The position numbers and the translations under genes are program-made. Source: Erysipelotrichaceae bacterium (GTDB lineage: Bacteria > Bacillota_I > Bacilli_A > Erysipelotrichales > Erysipelotrichaceae). Taken from it: 31,398 nucleotides of DNA. Of this stretch, positions 13,949 through 22,475 are shown piece by piece. The first letter of the stretch is position 1; each line of letters opens with the position of its first letter. The stretch is taken from the NCBI GenBank assembly GCA_900754715.1, contig CAAEDX010000247.1:1-31398 (forward strand), in the 5' to 3' direction. The notes beneath the pieces were generated by a model, which was not told the origin of the DNA, did no database searches, and saw nothing but the letters and a program-made list of their open reading frames with translations.

Positions 13949-16347
13949 GCTCTCAGCTGTGCGCCGACTTCTTTTTGCAGCGCCTCCAGCACTTTGTCAT
14001 GGATCTGGTTGATGTCCTCATCCTTGAGCGTACGCTGGGCAGACTGGAACGTGATGCTCAGTGCGATGGATTTCTTGCCTGCATCCACATGCTCGCCTTC
14101 GTAGACATCGAAGACCTCGACATCCTGGATGATGTTCTCTTTATCGAGCTTGCCGCATTTTTTGATGCTGCGGATGATGTCCCCGACTGCTGTATCCGCA
14201 TCAACGACAAAGGCAAGGTCACGGGAAACGGAAGGATAGCGAGAGATCGGCTCAAACTTCACTTTGGCTGGCTTATTGTCAAGCAGCACTTCCATGGAGA
14301 ATTCGCCCATGACCGCCTGTTTCAGCTCATAAGCTTTGGCCATATCCGGATGAATGGTGCCGAAGATGCCAAGCAGCTCTTTGCCGATATATACCTCAGC
14401 GCTCTGGTATGGATGGAAATGCACTGTGTCGCTCGTGTTGGCCTTGAAGCTGACGCGGGTCTCGCCATACCCGAGCTCGTCGAGCATCATCTCAACGAGG
14501 CCTTTGATGGTATAGAAATCGGCCTTGGTCTCCGCTTTCTGCCATCTGCTCTTTTGCAGATCGCCGCACAGCACGAGCGCAAAACGTTCCTGGTCACTGT
14601 CCTGGGAATAGACGCTGCTGATCTCGAAGAGCGGCACATCCTTTACGCTGCGGGCCAGATTATAGGCCGCGCTTTCCAGCAGGCTGGGCAGGATGGAGGT
14701 GCGCACGAACTTACGCTCCTCGCTCATCGGCGCGGCCAGCGTCACGTGGCTGGACAGCGGCATGATGGCGTCCGCAAGCTCTTTTTCTCCGACCAGCGTA
14801 TAGGTTTCTGCCTCATACAGTCCCTGTCCAATGAAGAGATCGCGCAGGCGGCGGCGCAGCTGCTGACGCGGGGTAAGCGCGCCGACCGTGGCCGGCATCA
14901 CCGGCATCGTGCTAGGCAGATCGTCAAAGCCGATCATGCGGATGATCTCTTCAGCGATGTCAGCCTCCATGGAAATGTCCTGACGATAAGTCGGGATCAC
15001 CACATGGATCTGCCGGCCATCTTGCACCGGAGCGAAATCAAGACGGGTGAGCACATCCATCATCTGCGCGTCCGCGAATCTGGTGCCCAGCAGCGCATTG
15101 ATGCGGTCGATGTTCACCGCAAAGGCGCGCTTCTCCGCTTTCCACTCTGCGGAATACGCGGTCTGTTCGATCCCCTTGGCATCGGCATATTCGATGAGCA
15201 GCTGCACGGCACGGTCCATCGCTGCATACGGCGCATCTGGCTCGATGCCTTTCTGATAACGGATGGACGCGTCCGTGTTCAGGTTGAGGCGGCGAGAAGT
15301 GTTGCGCACGCTCACATGATCGAAGATGGCAGCCTCGATCAGGATGCCTTTGGTGTCTGCTTCGATCTTGGAGTTGTCACCGCCCATGATGCCGGCAATG
15401 GCCACTGGCTTGCCATCGACGGTGATCATCAGATCGCCTGGTTCGATATCATATTCGGTCTCATCCAGCGCCGTATACTTGCATTGCAGATCATCGCGGA
15501 CGATGATCTCTTCTTTATCCAGCCGGTTCAGGTCAAAGAAATGCAGCGGCTGACCGGTCTCCAGCATGACTAGATTGGAGATGTCGACCACATTGTTGAT
15601 GGATTTGATGTTGCTGGCCATGAGCAGCTCTTTCATCCACTTCGGGCTCTCCTTGATGGTCACCTCGCGCACGATCTTGCCGCAATAGATCGGGCATTTC
15701 TTGCTCTCGCTGGCTACGCGCAGCGATGTCGGCGCACCGATGTCGGCCGCGCCGCGGTAATCCGGCAGCGTCACCTTGCGATCAAGGATGGCGCCGGTCT
15801 CTTTGGCCATGGCGAAGGCAGCCATGCAGTCGCTGCGATTCGGCGTCAGTGAGACATCAAGGATCTCATCGTCAAGGCCAAGGTACTCAAGCACCTTCGT
15901 GCTGCCGACCTCAGCGTCGTCGCCGAGGATCTCGATGCCTGCTTTCTGCGCGTCATTGAGGCTCTTGGCGTCAACGCCCAGCTCGAGCAATGAGCAGATC
16001 ATGCCATTGCTCTGCTGGCCGCGGATGACGCCTTCCTTGATCTCGCCGCCGGGCAGCTTTGCCCCTGGCAGCGCCACGATGACATTCTGTCCAGCTGCCA
16101 CATTGGGTGCGCCGCAGACGATCTGGCGGACATCGCTGCCGACATTGACCTGGCACACATGCAGGTGATCGCTGTCCGGATGAGCCACACAGCTTTCGAT
16201 ATGGCCGATGACAAGGTTGGTGGCCTGTGCGCCTTTTTCGATGCCTTCCACCTCCAGGCCGGCATTGGTGATGCGCTCAGCGATCTCCTCGATGGACAGA
16301 TCGCTGAGATCCATATATTGACTTAACCATTTTTTAGAAATTAACAT
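13945..16347 (-). CDS. pheT: Phenylalanine--tRNA ligase beta subunit
   Basis: An 800-aa subunit of the alpha2-beta2 PheRS, standard length. Domains in order: N-terminal LISKKWLSQYMDL start, EMAP/OB-type tRNA-binding domain about residues 40-150 (HPDSDHLHVCQVNVG), B3/B4 editing domain about 200-370 (NNVVDISNLVMLETGQPLH), B5 DNA-binding-like domain about 400-475, the catalytic-like core, and the C-terminal ferredoxin-fold anticodon-binding domain about 705-800 (SRYPSVSRDLAFVVDADT). GGAGGG precedes the ATG by about 7 nt. The gene starts 12 nt after the pheS stop and is co-transcribed under the Phe T-box. Confidence 0.97.
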   Translation of the reverse strand: MLISKKWLSQYMDLSDLSIEEIAERITNAGLEVEGIEKGAQATNLVIGHIESCVAHPDSDHLHVCQVNVGSDVRQIVCGAPNVAAGQNVIVALPGAKLPGGEIKEGVIRGQQSNGMICSLLELGVDAKSLNDAQKAGIEILGDDAEVGSTKVLEYLGLDDEILDVSLTPNRSDCMAAFAMAKETGAILDRKVTLPDYRGAADIGAPTSLRVASESKKCPIYCGKIVREVTIKESPKWMKELLMASNIKSINNVVDISNLVMLETGQPLHFFDLNRLDKEEIIVRDDLQCKYTALDETEYDIEPGDLMITVDGKPVAIAGIMGGDNSKIEADTKGILIEAAIFDHVSVRNTSRRLNLNTDASIRYQKGIEPDAPYAAMDRAVQLLIEYADAKGIEQTAYSAEWKAEKRAFAVNIDRINALLGTRFADAQMMDVLTRLDFAPVQDGRQIHVVIPTYRQDISMEADIAEEIIRMIGFDDLPSTMPVMPATVGALTPRQQLRRRLRDLFIGQGLYEAETYTLVGEKELADAIMPLSSHVTLAAPMSEERKFVRTSILPSLLESAAYNLARSVKDVPLFEISSVYSQDSDQERFALVLCGDLQKSRWQKAETKADFYTIKGLVEMMLDELGYGETRVSFKANTSDTVHFHPYQSAEVYIGKELLGIFGTIHPDMAKAYELKQAVMGEFSMEVLLDNKPAKVKFEPISRYPSVSRDLAFVVDADTAVGDIIRSIKKCGKLDKENIIQDVEVFDVYEGEHVDAGKKSIALSITFQSAQRTLKDEDINQIHDKVLEALQKEVGAQLRA

Positions 16348-16359
16348 GATCGAACCCTC

Positions 16360-17394
16360 CTACTCGAATCTGGTGAACGTCTTCAGGAAACGGATGTCAT
16401 TGGTGTAGAAATGACGGATGTCGTCAATGCCATACTTTAACATGGCGACACGCTCCGCGCCGATGCCGAAGGCAAAGCCGCTCACTTTTTCCGGATCATA
16501 GCCGGCCATGCGCAATACATTGGGGTGCACCATGCCGGCGCCCAGGATCTCGATCCAGCCGGTTCCCTTGCAGGTCGGACAGCCTTTGCCTCCGCACATG
16601 TGGCAGGAGACATCGACCTCTACGCTAGGCTCGGTGAACTGGAAATAGCTGGGGCGGAAGCGGATGACGCGCTTTTCGCCGAACATGCGCCGGGCAACAA
16701 ATTCCAGCGTGCCCTTCAGATCACTGAGCCGGATATTCTCGCCGACCACCAGGCCCTCGACCTGAGTGAACTGATGAGAATGGGTGGCGTCATCGTCATC
16801 GCGGCGGTACACTTTGCCCGGACAGATGACCTTGACCGGGGTACGCGGCGCGTCTTTTTCGAGCACGCGCATCTGAATGGCGGTCGTATGGGTGCGCAGC
16901 AGATGCTCCACATCGATATAGAACGTATCCTGCATATCGCGTGCCGGATGGTCCTTCGGGATGTTGGCACGCTCGAAATTATAGAAATCAAGCTCGACTT
17001 CCGGCCCTTCCTCGATGCTGTAGCCCAGACCGATGAACAAGTCCTCGATCTCGCGCTGCACCAGCTGCAGCGGATGAATATTGCCCACATTGGGCTTGCG
17101 GCCCGCCAGGGTGATGTCGATCTTTTCCTTTTCCAGCCGCGCCGCGGTCTCTTGCTTTTCCAGCACGGCCTTCTTTTCCTCGATGGCTGCCGCCAGCGTC
17201 TGCTTGAGCGCATTGACTTGCTGGCCGAAAGCCGGGCGTTCCTCTTTCGGAAGCTCCTTCATCGATTTCATCAGGTCCTGGATCGGCCCTTTCTTGCCCA
17301 GATAGAGCACGCGCAGCTGCTGCAGAGCAGCGAGGTTTTCGCAGGCCATGATCTTCTCAAGGCCCGCTTCTTTGATCTGTGTTAGGTTTTCCAT
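16360..17394 (-). CDS. pheS: Phenylalanine--tRNA ligase alpha subunit
   Basis: A 344-aa catalytic subunit of PheRS that charges tRNA-Phe. The N-terminal coiled-coil arm (about residues 1-85) is followed by the class II core: motif 1 region [12 protein letters not shown], motif 2 [17 protein letters not shown], the Cys-rich insert [17 protein letters not shown] typical of Bacillus-type PheS, and motif 3 [20 protein letters not shown]. Two ATGs, at 17400 and 17394, follow AGGAAAGGA; the second gives better spacing and the family's usual 344 aa. The longer frame to 17478 runs through the T-box and its terminator and is not translated. It is regulated by the upstream T-box. Confidence 0.97.
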   Translation of the reverse strand: MENLTQIKEAGLEKIMACENLAALQQLRVLYLGKKGPIQDLMKSMKELPKEERPAFGQQVNALKQTLAAAIEEKKAVLEKQETAARLEKEKIDITLAGRKPNVGNIHPLQLVQREIEDLFIGLGYSIEEGPEVELDFYNFERANIPKDHPARDMQDTFYIDVEHLLRTHTTAIQMRVLEKDAPRTPVKVICPGKVYRRDDDDATHSHQFTQVEGLVVGENIRLSDLKGTLEFVARRMFGEKRVIRFRPSYFQFTEPSVEVDVSCHMCGGKGCPTCKGTGWIEILGAGMVHPNVLRMAGYDPEKVSGFAFGIGAERVAMLKYGIDDIRHFYTNDIRFLKTFTRFE

Positions 17395-17412
17395 ACTCAT
17401 TTCCTTTCCTGC

Positions 17413-17638
17413 AAAAAAAAAGCACAAGCGCAGGAACGAACTTTGTTCGCGGTACCATCCTGCTTCATCTTGCGACACACCTTGATTGCCATGATAACCG
17501 AGTGGATCGGGAGAGGTTCGCTCTCGCTCACAGGTGAATTCGCCAGCTTCGCCTCAAGACACCTCTCAGTCACGGATGTCTCTCCCTTACAGGCGCTCCC
17601 CTGGTTACTGCTCCTGATCAACGCTTTCGTGATGGTAC
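17413..17638 (-). promoter_or_regulatory. T-box leader specific for phenylalanine
   Basis: The minus strand carries the T-box sequence AGGATGGTACCGCG (17448-17461). It is followed by a terminator whose arms GCAGGA (17458-17463) and TCCTGC (17430-17435) enclose a CGAAC/GTTCG inner stem, then a run of nine T (17413-17421). Upstream, GTAACC/GGTTAT and GGGAGAG/CTCTCCC pairings form Stem I. On its 3' side the loop reads GAA-TTC-ACC, giving specifier TTC (Phe) at 17536-17538, followed by A as is usual. Uncharged tRNA-Phe should pair with TTC and with the T-box bulge, forming the antiterminator and turning on pheST. Confidence 0.92.
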
Positions 17639-17639
17639 T

Positions 17640-17668
17640 ATTATAGCCCGTAAAAATGCGTGTTTCAA
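17640..17668 (-). promoter_or_regulatory. Sigma-A promoter of the T-box-pheST operon
   Basis: On the minus strand TTGAAA, exactly 17 nt and TATAAT. The predicted start is near 17633, just upstream of Stem I of the T-box. Confidence 0.85.
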
Positions 17669-17735
17669 GAATTTTCTCATGGTTTCTTTTTTCCGTCAAA
17701 TCCGCTATACTGATGAAAGAGGATGGAGGGATCTC

Positions 17736-18467
17736 ATGGAAATCACATCAGTGCACAATCCAAAGGTAAAGGAATGGTGCCGCCTGCATCAGAAGAAGCA
17801 CCGCGAGCAAGCGGGCATGTTCCTGATCGAAGGCATGCATCTGATCGAAGAAGCGCAGCGTGCCGGCCTCATCGACCTGCTTTTCGTGCTGCAAGATCAG
17901 CCGCATCCGGCTTTCGATGTTCCGATCTGCACGCTCAGCGAACCAGTCATGCGCAAGCTCACAGACAGCATCTCCGGCAGCGACATCGCGGCGCTTTGTC
18001 ATATGCCCCTGCGTACTGTCTCTGCCCCATCGCGCTGCATCATGCTCGATCATATCCAGGATCCCGGCAATGTCGGCACCATCTTGCGCACCGCGCATGC
18101 CTTTGGCTTTGATGACATCATCCTGTCGCCTGGCTGCGCGGATCTCTATAATGAAAAGGTCATCCGCTCTACCCAAGGCGCACTGTTCCACATGAACTGT
18201 GTGCAGGAGGATCTGCATGCGGCAATTGCCCGGCTGCGCGCACAGGGGGCAAGCATCTACGCGACCGCGCTGCACCATGATTCGCTGCCGCTGGCTCAGC
18301 TCAAGACGCCGACGCGTTTTGCGCTCATCTTCGGCAACGAAGGCCAGGGCGTCGAAGAAGCGTTGATTGCCAAGAGCGATGCGTCAGTATATATTGAGAT
18401 GGCACAATTTGAATCGCTCAATGTCGCGGTCGCGGCCGCCATCTGCATGTACGCCCTGTCACACTGA
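17736..18467 (+). CDS. TrmH/SpoU family RNA 2'-O-methyltransferase
   Basis: A 243-aa SPOUT-class enzyme that methylates a ribose 2'-OH in rRNA or tRNA. The N-terminal substrate-binding domain (about residues 1-85, FLIEGMHLIEEAQRAG) precedes the knotted SpoU domain. Its three motifs are visible: LDHIQDPGNVGTILRTA (motif 1, with Asn and Arg), FALIFGNEGQGV (motif 2) and ESLNVAVAAAICMYAL (motif 3), the latter two forming the SAM-binding knot. GGAGGG lies 7 nt before the ATG at 17736; an upstream Met in frame has no ribosome site. A TATACT at 17706-17711 with a weak -35 is the likely promoter, divergent from pheST, and the pair is often adjacent in Bacillota. Target nucleotide unknown. Confidence 0.9.
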   Translation: MEITSVHNPKVKEWCRLHQKKHREQAGMFLIEGMHLIEEAQRAGLIDLLFVLQDQPHPAFDVPICTLSEPVMRKLTDSISGSDIAALCHMPLRTVSAPSRCIMLDHIQDPGNVGTILRTAHAFGFDDIILSPGCADLYNEKVIRSTQGALFHMNCVQEDLHAAIARLRAQGASIYATALHHDSLPLAQLKTPTRFALIFGNEGQGVEEALIAKSDASVYIEMAQFESLNVAVAAAICMYALSH

Positions 18468-18492
18468 AGAAGGCAATACCTTTTTCTGTCAA

Positions 18493-18516
18493 ACATTTCG
18501 AAATTCATCGAAATGT
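18493..18516 (+). promoter_or_regulatory. Probable SdpR-type operator (9-bp inverted repeat)
   Basis: ACATTTCGA (18493-18501) and TCGAAATGT (18508-18516) are perfect inverted repeats with a 6-nt centre. They end 2 nt before the -35 of the sdpR-like promoter. An ArsR-type dimer binding here would block polymerase, which suggests autoregulation. Confidence 0.7.
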
Positions 18517-18518
18517 GA

Positions 18519-18546
18519 TTGACGAATACCGCCGCAGTGATATACT
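18519..18546 (+). promoter_or_regulatory. Promoter of the sdpRI-ABC operon
   Basis: TTGACG (18519-18524), 16 nt and TATACT (18541-18546). The start would be near 18553, giving a short leader before the GTG start codon. Confidence 0.75.
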
Positions 18547-18574
18547 GAGTGCAAGGGCTGAAGGGAGTGATGTC

Positions 18575-18841
18575 GTGTTCCAGAAGACATTCAAGGCCCT
18601 TTCGGATCCCACACGCAGAGCGATCCTGGATCTGTTAAAGACAGGCAAGCGAAACGCGGGAGAGATCGCCTCACATTTTGAGATGTCTGCCGCGACCATT
18701 TCGCATCATCTCTCTGTCCTGAAGGATGCCGGACTGGTACTGGACGAAAAGGAAGGAAAATACATTTACTACGAATTAAACACAAGTGTGATGGACGAGA
18801 TCATCGGATGGATCTCTTCCCTCACCTCAGGAGGACGATGA
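18575..18841 (+). CDS. sdpR: ArsR-family repressor, SdpR type
   Basis: An 88-aa winged-helix protein. FKALSDPTRRAILDLL, the recognition helix region MSAATISHHLSVLKDAGLV and the wing EGKYIYYELN are diagnostic of ArsR/SdpR. There are no paired Cys residues for metal sensing, which fits SdpR rather than metal sensors. The start is a GTG at 18575 with AAGGGAG 7 nt upstream; the in-frame ATG at 18515 lies inside the operator and before the promoter's start point. In Bacillus subtilis SdpR represses sdpRI until SdpI, engaged by the SDP toxin, sequesters it at the membrane. The same logic is inferred here from the adjacent sdpI-like gene. Confidence 0.9.
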   Translation: MFQKTFKALSDPTRRAILDLLKTGKRNAGEIASHFEMSAATISHHLSVLKDAGLVLDEKEGKYIYYELNTSVMDEIIGWISSLTSGGR

Positions 18842-18842
18842 A

Positions 18843-19493
18843 ATGAAAAAGATCATTCTGATGGGGATCATTTCCCTGCTCATCCTGACCGCGGCCACGC
18901 TGCTGACCTATGACTTCCTGCCTGCGCAGATGCCCATTCACTGGGATCTGAGCGGAAAGGCGGATGACTACACCGACAAAAATGTCTTTCTGGCCGTAGT
19001 CTTCGCCATCACCGCAGGCATCAATGTCCTGGGGATCGCTTTGCCGCGCATCGATCCGCGCCGCGCCAATTACCGCCGCTTCGAGAAAGCATATGTCATC
19101 ATGTTCGGCATGCTCGATGTGATGATGCTCGCGTTTTTCCTGATCACGCTGGGCGCCGCGAGCCGAAGTGAGGCACTGTCCCCTGCCTTTCTCATTCCGA
19201 TGGCGCTGGGCATCGTGTTCATCGTGCTGGGCAACTACATGCCGCTGTTCAGGCAGAATTTCTTTGCCGGCATCAAGACCCCATGGGCGCTGGCGGATGA
19301 AGAAATCTGGAATCGGACGCACCGTATCGGCGGACGCTGCTGGTTCGCATGCGGTTTCGGCTTCCTGCTCATCCCTTTTCTGCCCGATGCGCTGAAAGGC
19401 GCGCTCATGATGATCCTGATCCTCATCATGACGGCCGTGCCCTTCATCGGCTCTTATCTCATCTATCATCAAAAATACGGAGGAAAATCATGA
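18843..19493 (+). CDS. sdpI: SdpI family immunity-type membrane protein
   Basis: A 216-aa membrane protein with about six hydrophobic segments. An N-terminal DUF1648-type stretch (LPAQMPIHWDLSGKADDY, about residues 26-43) follows the first helix. The SdpI signature lies about residues 130-165 (NYMPLFRQNFFAGIKTPWAL and then EEIWNRTHRIGGR). In B. subtilis SdpI both protects against the SDP cannibalism toxin and acts as the receptor that captures SdpR. It starts 1 nt after the sdpR stop and its own stop overlaps the ATG of the ABC ATPase (ATGA). No sdpABC toxin genes are in the window, so it may give immunity to foreign toxins or have another envelope role. Confidence 0.92.
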   Translation: MKKIILMGIISLLILTAATLLTYDFLPAQMPIHWDLSGKADDYTDKNVFLAVVFAITAGINVLGIALPRIDPRRANYRRFEKAYVIMFGMLDVMMLAFFLITLGAASRSEALSPAFLIPMALGIVFIVLGNYMPLFRQNFFAGIKTPWALADEEIWNRTHRIGGRCWFACGFGFLLIPFLPDALKGALMMILILIMTAVPFIGSYLIYHQKYGGKS

Positions 19494-20209
19494 TTGAAAT
19501 CAAGCATGTCACCAAGACATTCGGCAATAAGACTGCCGTAGACCATATCGACCTGACCATACCTACCGGAGAGATCATTGGCTTCATCGGCCCCAACGGC
19601 GCCGGCAAGACGACCACCATCAAGATGATGAGCGGCGTGCTGGAACCTGATGAGGGCGACATCCTCATCGATGGCAAGAGCATCCGCAGCGAACCGCTGG
19701 AAGCCAAGCGGCGCTTTGGCCTCGTTCCCGACAGCCCGGACATGTTCCTGCGGCTCAAGGGCATCGAATACCTGAACTTCATGGGCGACATCTATGATGT
19801 GGAAAGCAGCCTGCGCGCGCAGCGCATCGCGTCACTGGCCGAGACCTTCGAGATGCGCGATGCCCTCAATGACAAGATCCTCTCTTACTCCCATGGTATG
19901 CGGCAGAAGATCGTGCTCATGGGTGCGCTCATCCATGAGCCGCAAGTCTGGATTCTCGATGAGCCGATGACCGGCCTCGACCCGCAGTCCAGCTTCCATC
20001 TGAAGCAGATGATGAAAGAGCACGCCGCCAAAGGCAAGACCGTGTTCTTCTCCACACATGTGCTGGAAGTGGCCGAAAAGCTCTGTGACAAGATCGCCAT
20101 CATCAATCATGGCAAGATCATCTACTTCGGCACATTGGACGATCTGCGCGCCGGCCATGGCGATCAGAGCCTGGAAGAGCTCTTCCTCGAGGTGATCTCT
20201 CATGCATAA
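19490..20209 (+). CDS. ABC transporter ATP-binding protein
   Basis: A 239-aa stand-alone nucleotide-binding subunit of the drug/bacteriocin exporter class. Walker A GPNGAGKTTT is at residues 34-43, the signature region is SYSHGMRQKIVLMGALIHEP (the LSGGQ position reads YSHGM, common in this branch), Walker B is VWILDEPMTGLDP, and the switch His is in FFSTHVLEVAE. AGGAGG ends about 6 nt before the ATG at 19490, and start and upstream stop overlap. The next gene overlaps it by 8 nt and encodes the permease, so the two form an exporter with the SdpI operon. Confidence 0.93.
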   Translation: MIEIKHVTKTFGNKTAVDHIDLTIPTGEIIGFIGPNGAGKTTTIKMMSGVLEPDEGDILIDGKSIRSEPLEAKRRFGLVPDSPDMFLRLKGIEYLNFMGDIYDVESSLRAQRIASLAETFEMRDALNDKILSYSHGMRQKIVLMGALIHEPQVWILDEPMTGLDPQSSFHLKQMMKEHAAKGKTVFFSTHVLEVAEKLCDKIAIINHGKIIYFGTLDDLRAGHGDQSLEELFLEVISHA

Positions 20210-21839
20210 GCTGCTCTCCCTCATCCGCATCCAGCTCAAAAGCGGCATGCTCAACACGACCGATGCCACGACCAAGACATGGAAAAAGGCACTGCTGTAT
20301 CTGGTCGTGCTGATCTGTCTGCTGCCGCTGCTGGGCATGCTGTTTGCCGGCTTCTACTTTGGCTTTGACTTTTTAGGAAAGCTCGGACAGCCCGGCTACC
20401 TGGTGAATCTCGCGATGATGGGCACCTCATTCGTCATCTTCTTGTTTTCGATCTTCACCATTCCCAGCGTTTACTATTTCAGCCGCGATATCGACCGCCT
20501 GCTCGTGCTGCCTTTGACGCCGCAGCAGATCATCGCCTCCAAGTTTGTGGTCAACGTGATCTATGAATACGGATTTACCGCGATGTTCATGGTGCCGATG
20601 TATATCACGATGGTCATGCAGCTGGGCTTTCATCCGCTGGGACTGATCGCCTTTCTGATCATCTTCCTCACTGCGCCGATCTATCCGCTGGTGCTCAGCA
20701 GCCTGCTCACGATGATCATCATGCGCTTTGTCCCTTTCTTCAATAACCGGGATCGCTTCAATCTGATCGGCGGCATCCTCGCCGTCGTGCTCGCGTTCGG
20801 CCTCTCTTTCTGGCTGAATTCGATGAATACCGCCGACATGGAAGCGATGCTCATGTCACTGCTGTCAGGCGACAACGCGCTGATGCGCGTCGGCACGGCG
20901 CTCTTTCCGTTCATCCCGGCGGCATCCGCAGCGATCTTCAGCGGTGATCTGCTGCAGCTGCTGCTGTATCTGGGCATCATCCTGATCGCCCTGGCGGTCT
21001 TCCTGCTTTGCGCGCGTTTCCTCTATTTCAAAGGCGCCATCGGCGGCAGCGAGACCGCTGCCGGAAACCGCAAGATCACCGCCAGCGATCTGCGCGGCCA
21101 GCGCCACGGGCTGTTTGCCACGTTCCTGCTCAAGGAGATGCGCATGCTCTTCCGCACTCCGGTGTACTTCATGAACTGTGTGCTGACCGCCCTCATCATG
21201 CCGGTCCTGATGGTGATCATCATCTTCACCTCATTCTCAGAGATCGGCACGCAGATCACCTTGCCGATCGACATCGGTTTCCTGCCAGATCTGTGGGCCA
21301 TCGCCTTGCTCGTCGCGTTTGCGGCCGGCGGCTTCATGGGCGGCATCAACATGATCGCCTCGACCTCAGTTTCCCGGGAAGGAACCAACGCGTTCTTCAT
21401 GAAATACATCCCGGTGCCGATCCAGACCCAAGTGCTGGCCAAGGCCGGATGCGGCATCCTGATCTCTGCCGTCTGCACATGGCTGATGCTCATCCCGCTG
21501 CATCTCATCATCGCCTATCCGCTGTGGCTCGATCTGTTGTTCATCCTCGGTTCTTTCCTCAGCATCGTGATGACCAATCTGTTCGGCGTGCTCATCGACC
21601 TCATCCGCCCCAAGCTCGTCTGGGAACAAGAGGCGTCTGCCGTCAAGCAGAACCTCAACGGCTTTTTGAGCATGATGCTCTCTTTCGTGCTTGCCATCGT
21701 ATTCGCGGCGCCGATCATCCTGTGGCCCGAAGCCATGCCTTTGCTCTGCATCGCTTTGCTCATCATTCAGCTTATTCTTACCGCAGTGCTGTATCTTTGC
21801 ATGAAGAAAGCCGGCGCCAGGCTGCTGCGCCAGATCTGA
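20202..21839 (+). CDS. ABC exporter permease (large ABC-2-like type)
   Basis: A 545-aa membrane protein with about 12 hydrophobic segments, arranged as two halves of about six. The linker around residues 285-310 (GNRKITASDLRGQRHGLFAT) and the following cytoplasmic helix FLLKEMRMLFRTPVYFMNCV are seen in large two-half permeases of Bacillota that pair with stand-alone ATPases. DRLLVLPLTPQQIIASKF in the first half is likewise typical. Substrate is unknown; position behind sdpRI suggests removal of a membrane-active peptide or another envelope stress role. No start problem: the ATG lies inside the ATPase gene with GGTGATCTC upstream. Confidence 0.85.
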   Translation: MHKLLSLIRIQLKSGMLNTTDATTKTWKKALLYLVVLICLLPLLGMLFAGFYFGFDFLGKLGQPGYLVNLAMMGTSFVIFLFSIFTIPSVYYFSRDIDRLLVLPLTPQQIIASKFVVNVIYEYGFTAMFMVPMYITMVMQLGFHPLGLIAFLIIFLTAPIYPLVLSSLLTMIIMRFVPFFNNRDRFNLIGGILAVVLAFGLSFWLNSMNTADMEAMLMSLLSGDNALMRVGTALFPFIPAASAAIFSGDLLQLLLYLGIILIALAVFLLCARFLYFKGAIGGSETAAGNRKITASDLRGQRHGLFATFLLKEMRMLFRTPVYFMNCVLTALIMPVLMVIIIFTSFSEIGTQITLPIDIGFLPDLWAIALLVAFAAGGFMGGINMIASTSVSREGTNAFFMKYIPVPIQTQVLAKAGCGILISAVCTWLMLIPLHLIIAYPLWLDLLFILGSFLSIVMTNLFGVLIDLIRPKLVWEQEASAVKQNLNGFLSMMLSFVLAIVFAAPIILWPEAMPLLCIALLIIQLILTAVLYLCMKKAGARLLRQI

Positions 21840-21847
21840 GGCAACTT

Positions 21848-22396
21848 ATGATCCTGATCTATTTAGCCGATGAAACGCAAAAAGAAGCGCCGATCCGCCG
21901 CATCATGGATACGCTGCAGCTAAAGACACATTTTCTCAGCGATGCCCAGACCAACGTCCCGCTGAAGGTCCTGTTTGGCGATCCGCATGCGACAGGCACA
22001 CCGAAGGCACTTGCACACCCGATCATGGTCCTGCACGAGATCAGCGATGAACAATTTACCGCCTTCAATGACGCCATGAAACAGCAAGACGCATACATCA
22101 GCCGCAAGGCCATGCGCACCATACACAATCAGAACTGGACCCTGGAACGGCTGAGCAGAGAGATCGAAGATGAACATCGCTATTTCCAGCGATACGATCA
22201 GCTGCAGCAGCTGATGGCCGAAAGCAATACGCTGCGCAAAGAAGACTATGCCCCGGACAGCTGGCAGCAATATGAGCAAGCCCTTGTCCGCTTGTACATG
22301 CAGCTGAAGCAAGGACAGCCCTCCGCCGCCAAGCTGGAGCACATGCTGAATGAAGCGACACAGGCCCGCGAACAGCTAAGACAACATCTCCGATAA
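21848..22396 (+). CDS. DUF3783 domain protein, last gene of the sdpRI-ABC operon
   Basis: A 182-aa soluble protein. Residues 1-110 resemble DUF3783: MILIYLADET start, PIMVLHEISDEQFTAFNDAM and the characteristic RTIHNQNWTLERLSREIEDE. The C-terminal 60 residues (DSWQQYEQALVRLYMQLKQG and on) look like a short FIVAR-like helical hairpin. The ATG is 8 nt after the permease stop; the ribosome site TGAGG spans that stop. A long frame continuing upstream to 21008 is the shadow of the permease gene and should be ignored. Function unknown. Presence as the fifth gene of this operon is worth noting, since DUF3783 genes are usually found on their own. Confidence 0.75.
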   Translation: MILIYLADETQKEAPIRRIMDTLQLKTHFLSDAQTNVPLKVLFGDPHATGTPKALAHPIMVLHEISDEQFTAFNDAMKQQDAYISRKAMRTIHNQNWTLERLSREIEDEHRYFQRYDQLQQLMAESNTLRKEDYAPDSWQQYEQALVRLYMQLKQGQPSAAKLEHMLNEATQAREQLRQHLR

Positions 22397-22442
22397 AAGG
22401 TGCCTGATCTCATCCTGCGCGCTTCGCCGCGCTCATATAATC

Positions 22443-22473
22443 AAAAACCTGACATACGAAATGCCAGGTTTTT
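22443..22473. terminator. Bidirectional terminator between convergent operons
   Basis: AAACCTG-A-CA and TG-C-CAGGTTT pair with a 7-nt loop and T-tracts on both sides. The central mismatch is A-C on the plus strand but a G-U wobble on the minus strand, so the minus-strand structure is slightly better. Confidence 0.75.
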
Positions 22474-22475
22474 AT

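Noticed and set aside
13906..15573. 555-codon open frame on the plus strand, antisense to pheT
   Set aside because: The composition is that of an antisense shadow, there is no ribosome site, and pheT is unambiguous on the other strand.
16525..17385. 286-codon plus-strand frame antisense to pheS
   Set aside because: pheS is certain on the minus strand and this frame has no ribosome site or domain.
18471..18486. AAGG-CAATA-CCTT followed by T5 as terminator of the TrmH-like gene
   Set aside because: The stem is only 4 bp, too weak to call with confidence, though it may end some transcripts.
21008..21847. Upstream part of the long frame that ends in the DUF3783 protein
   Set aside because: It overlaps the permease gene in another frame and is Arg/His-rich. 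The real start is the ATG at 21848 after TGAGG.
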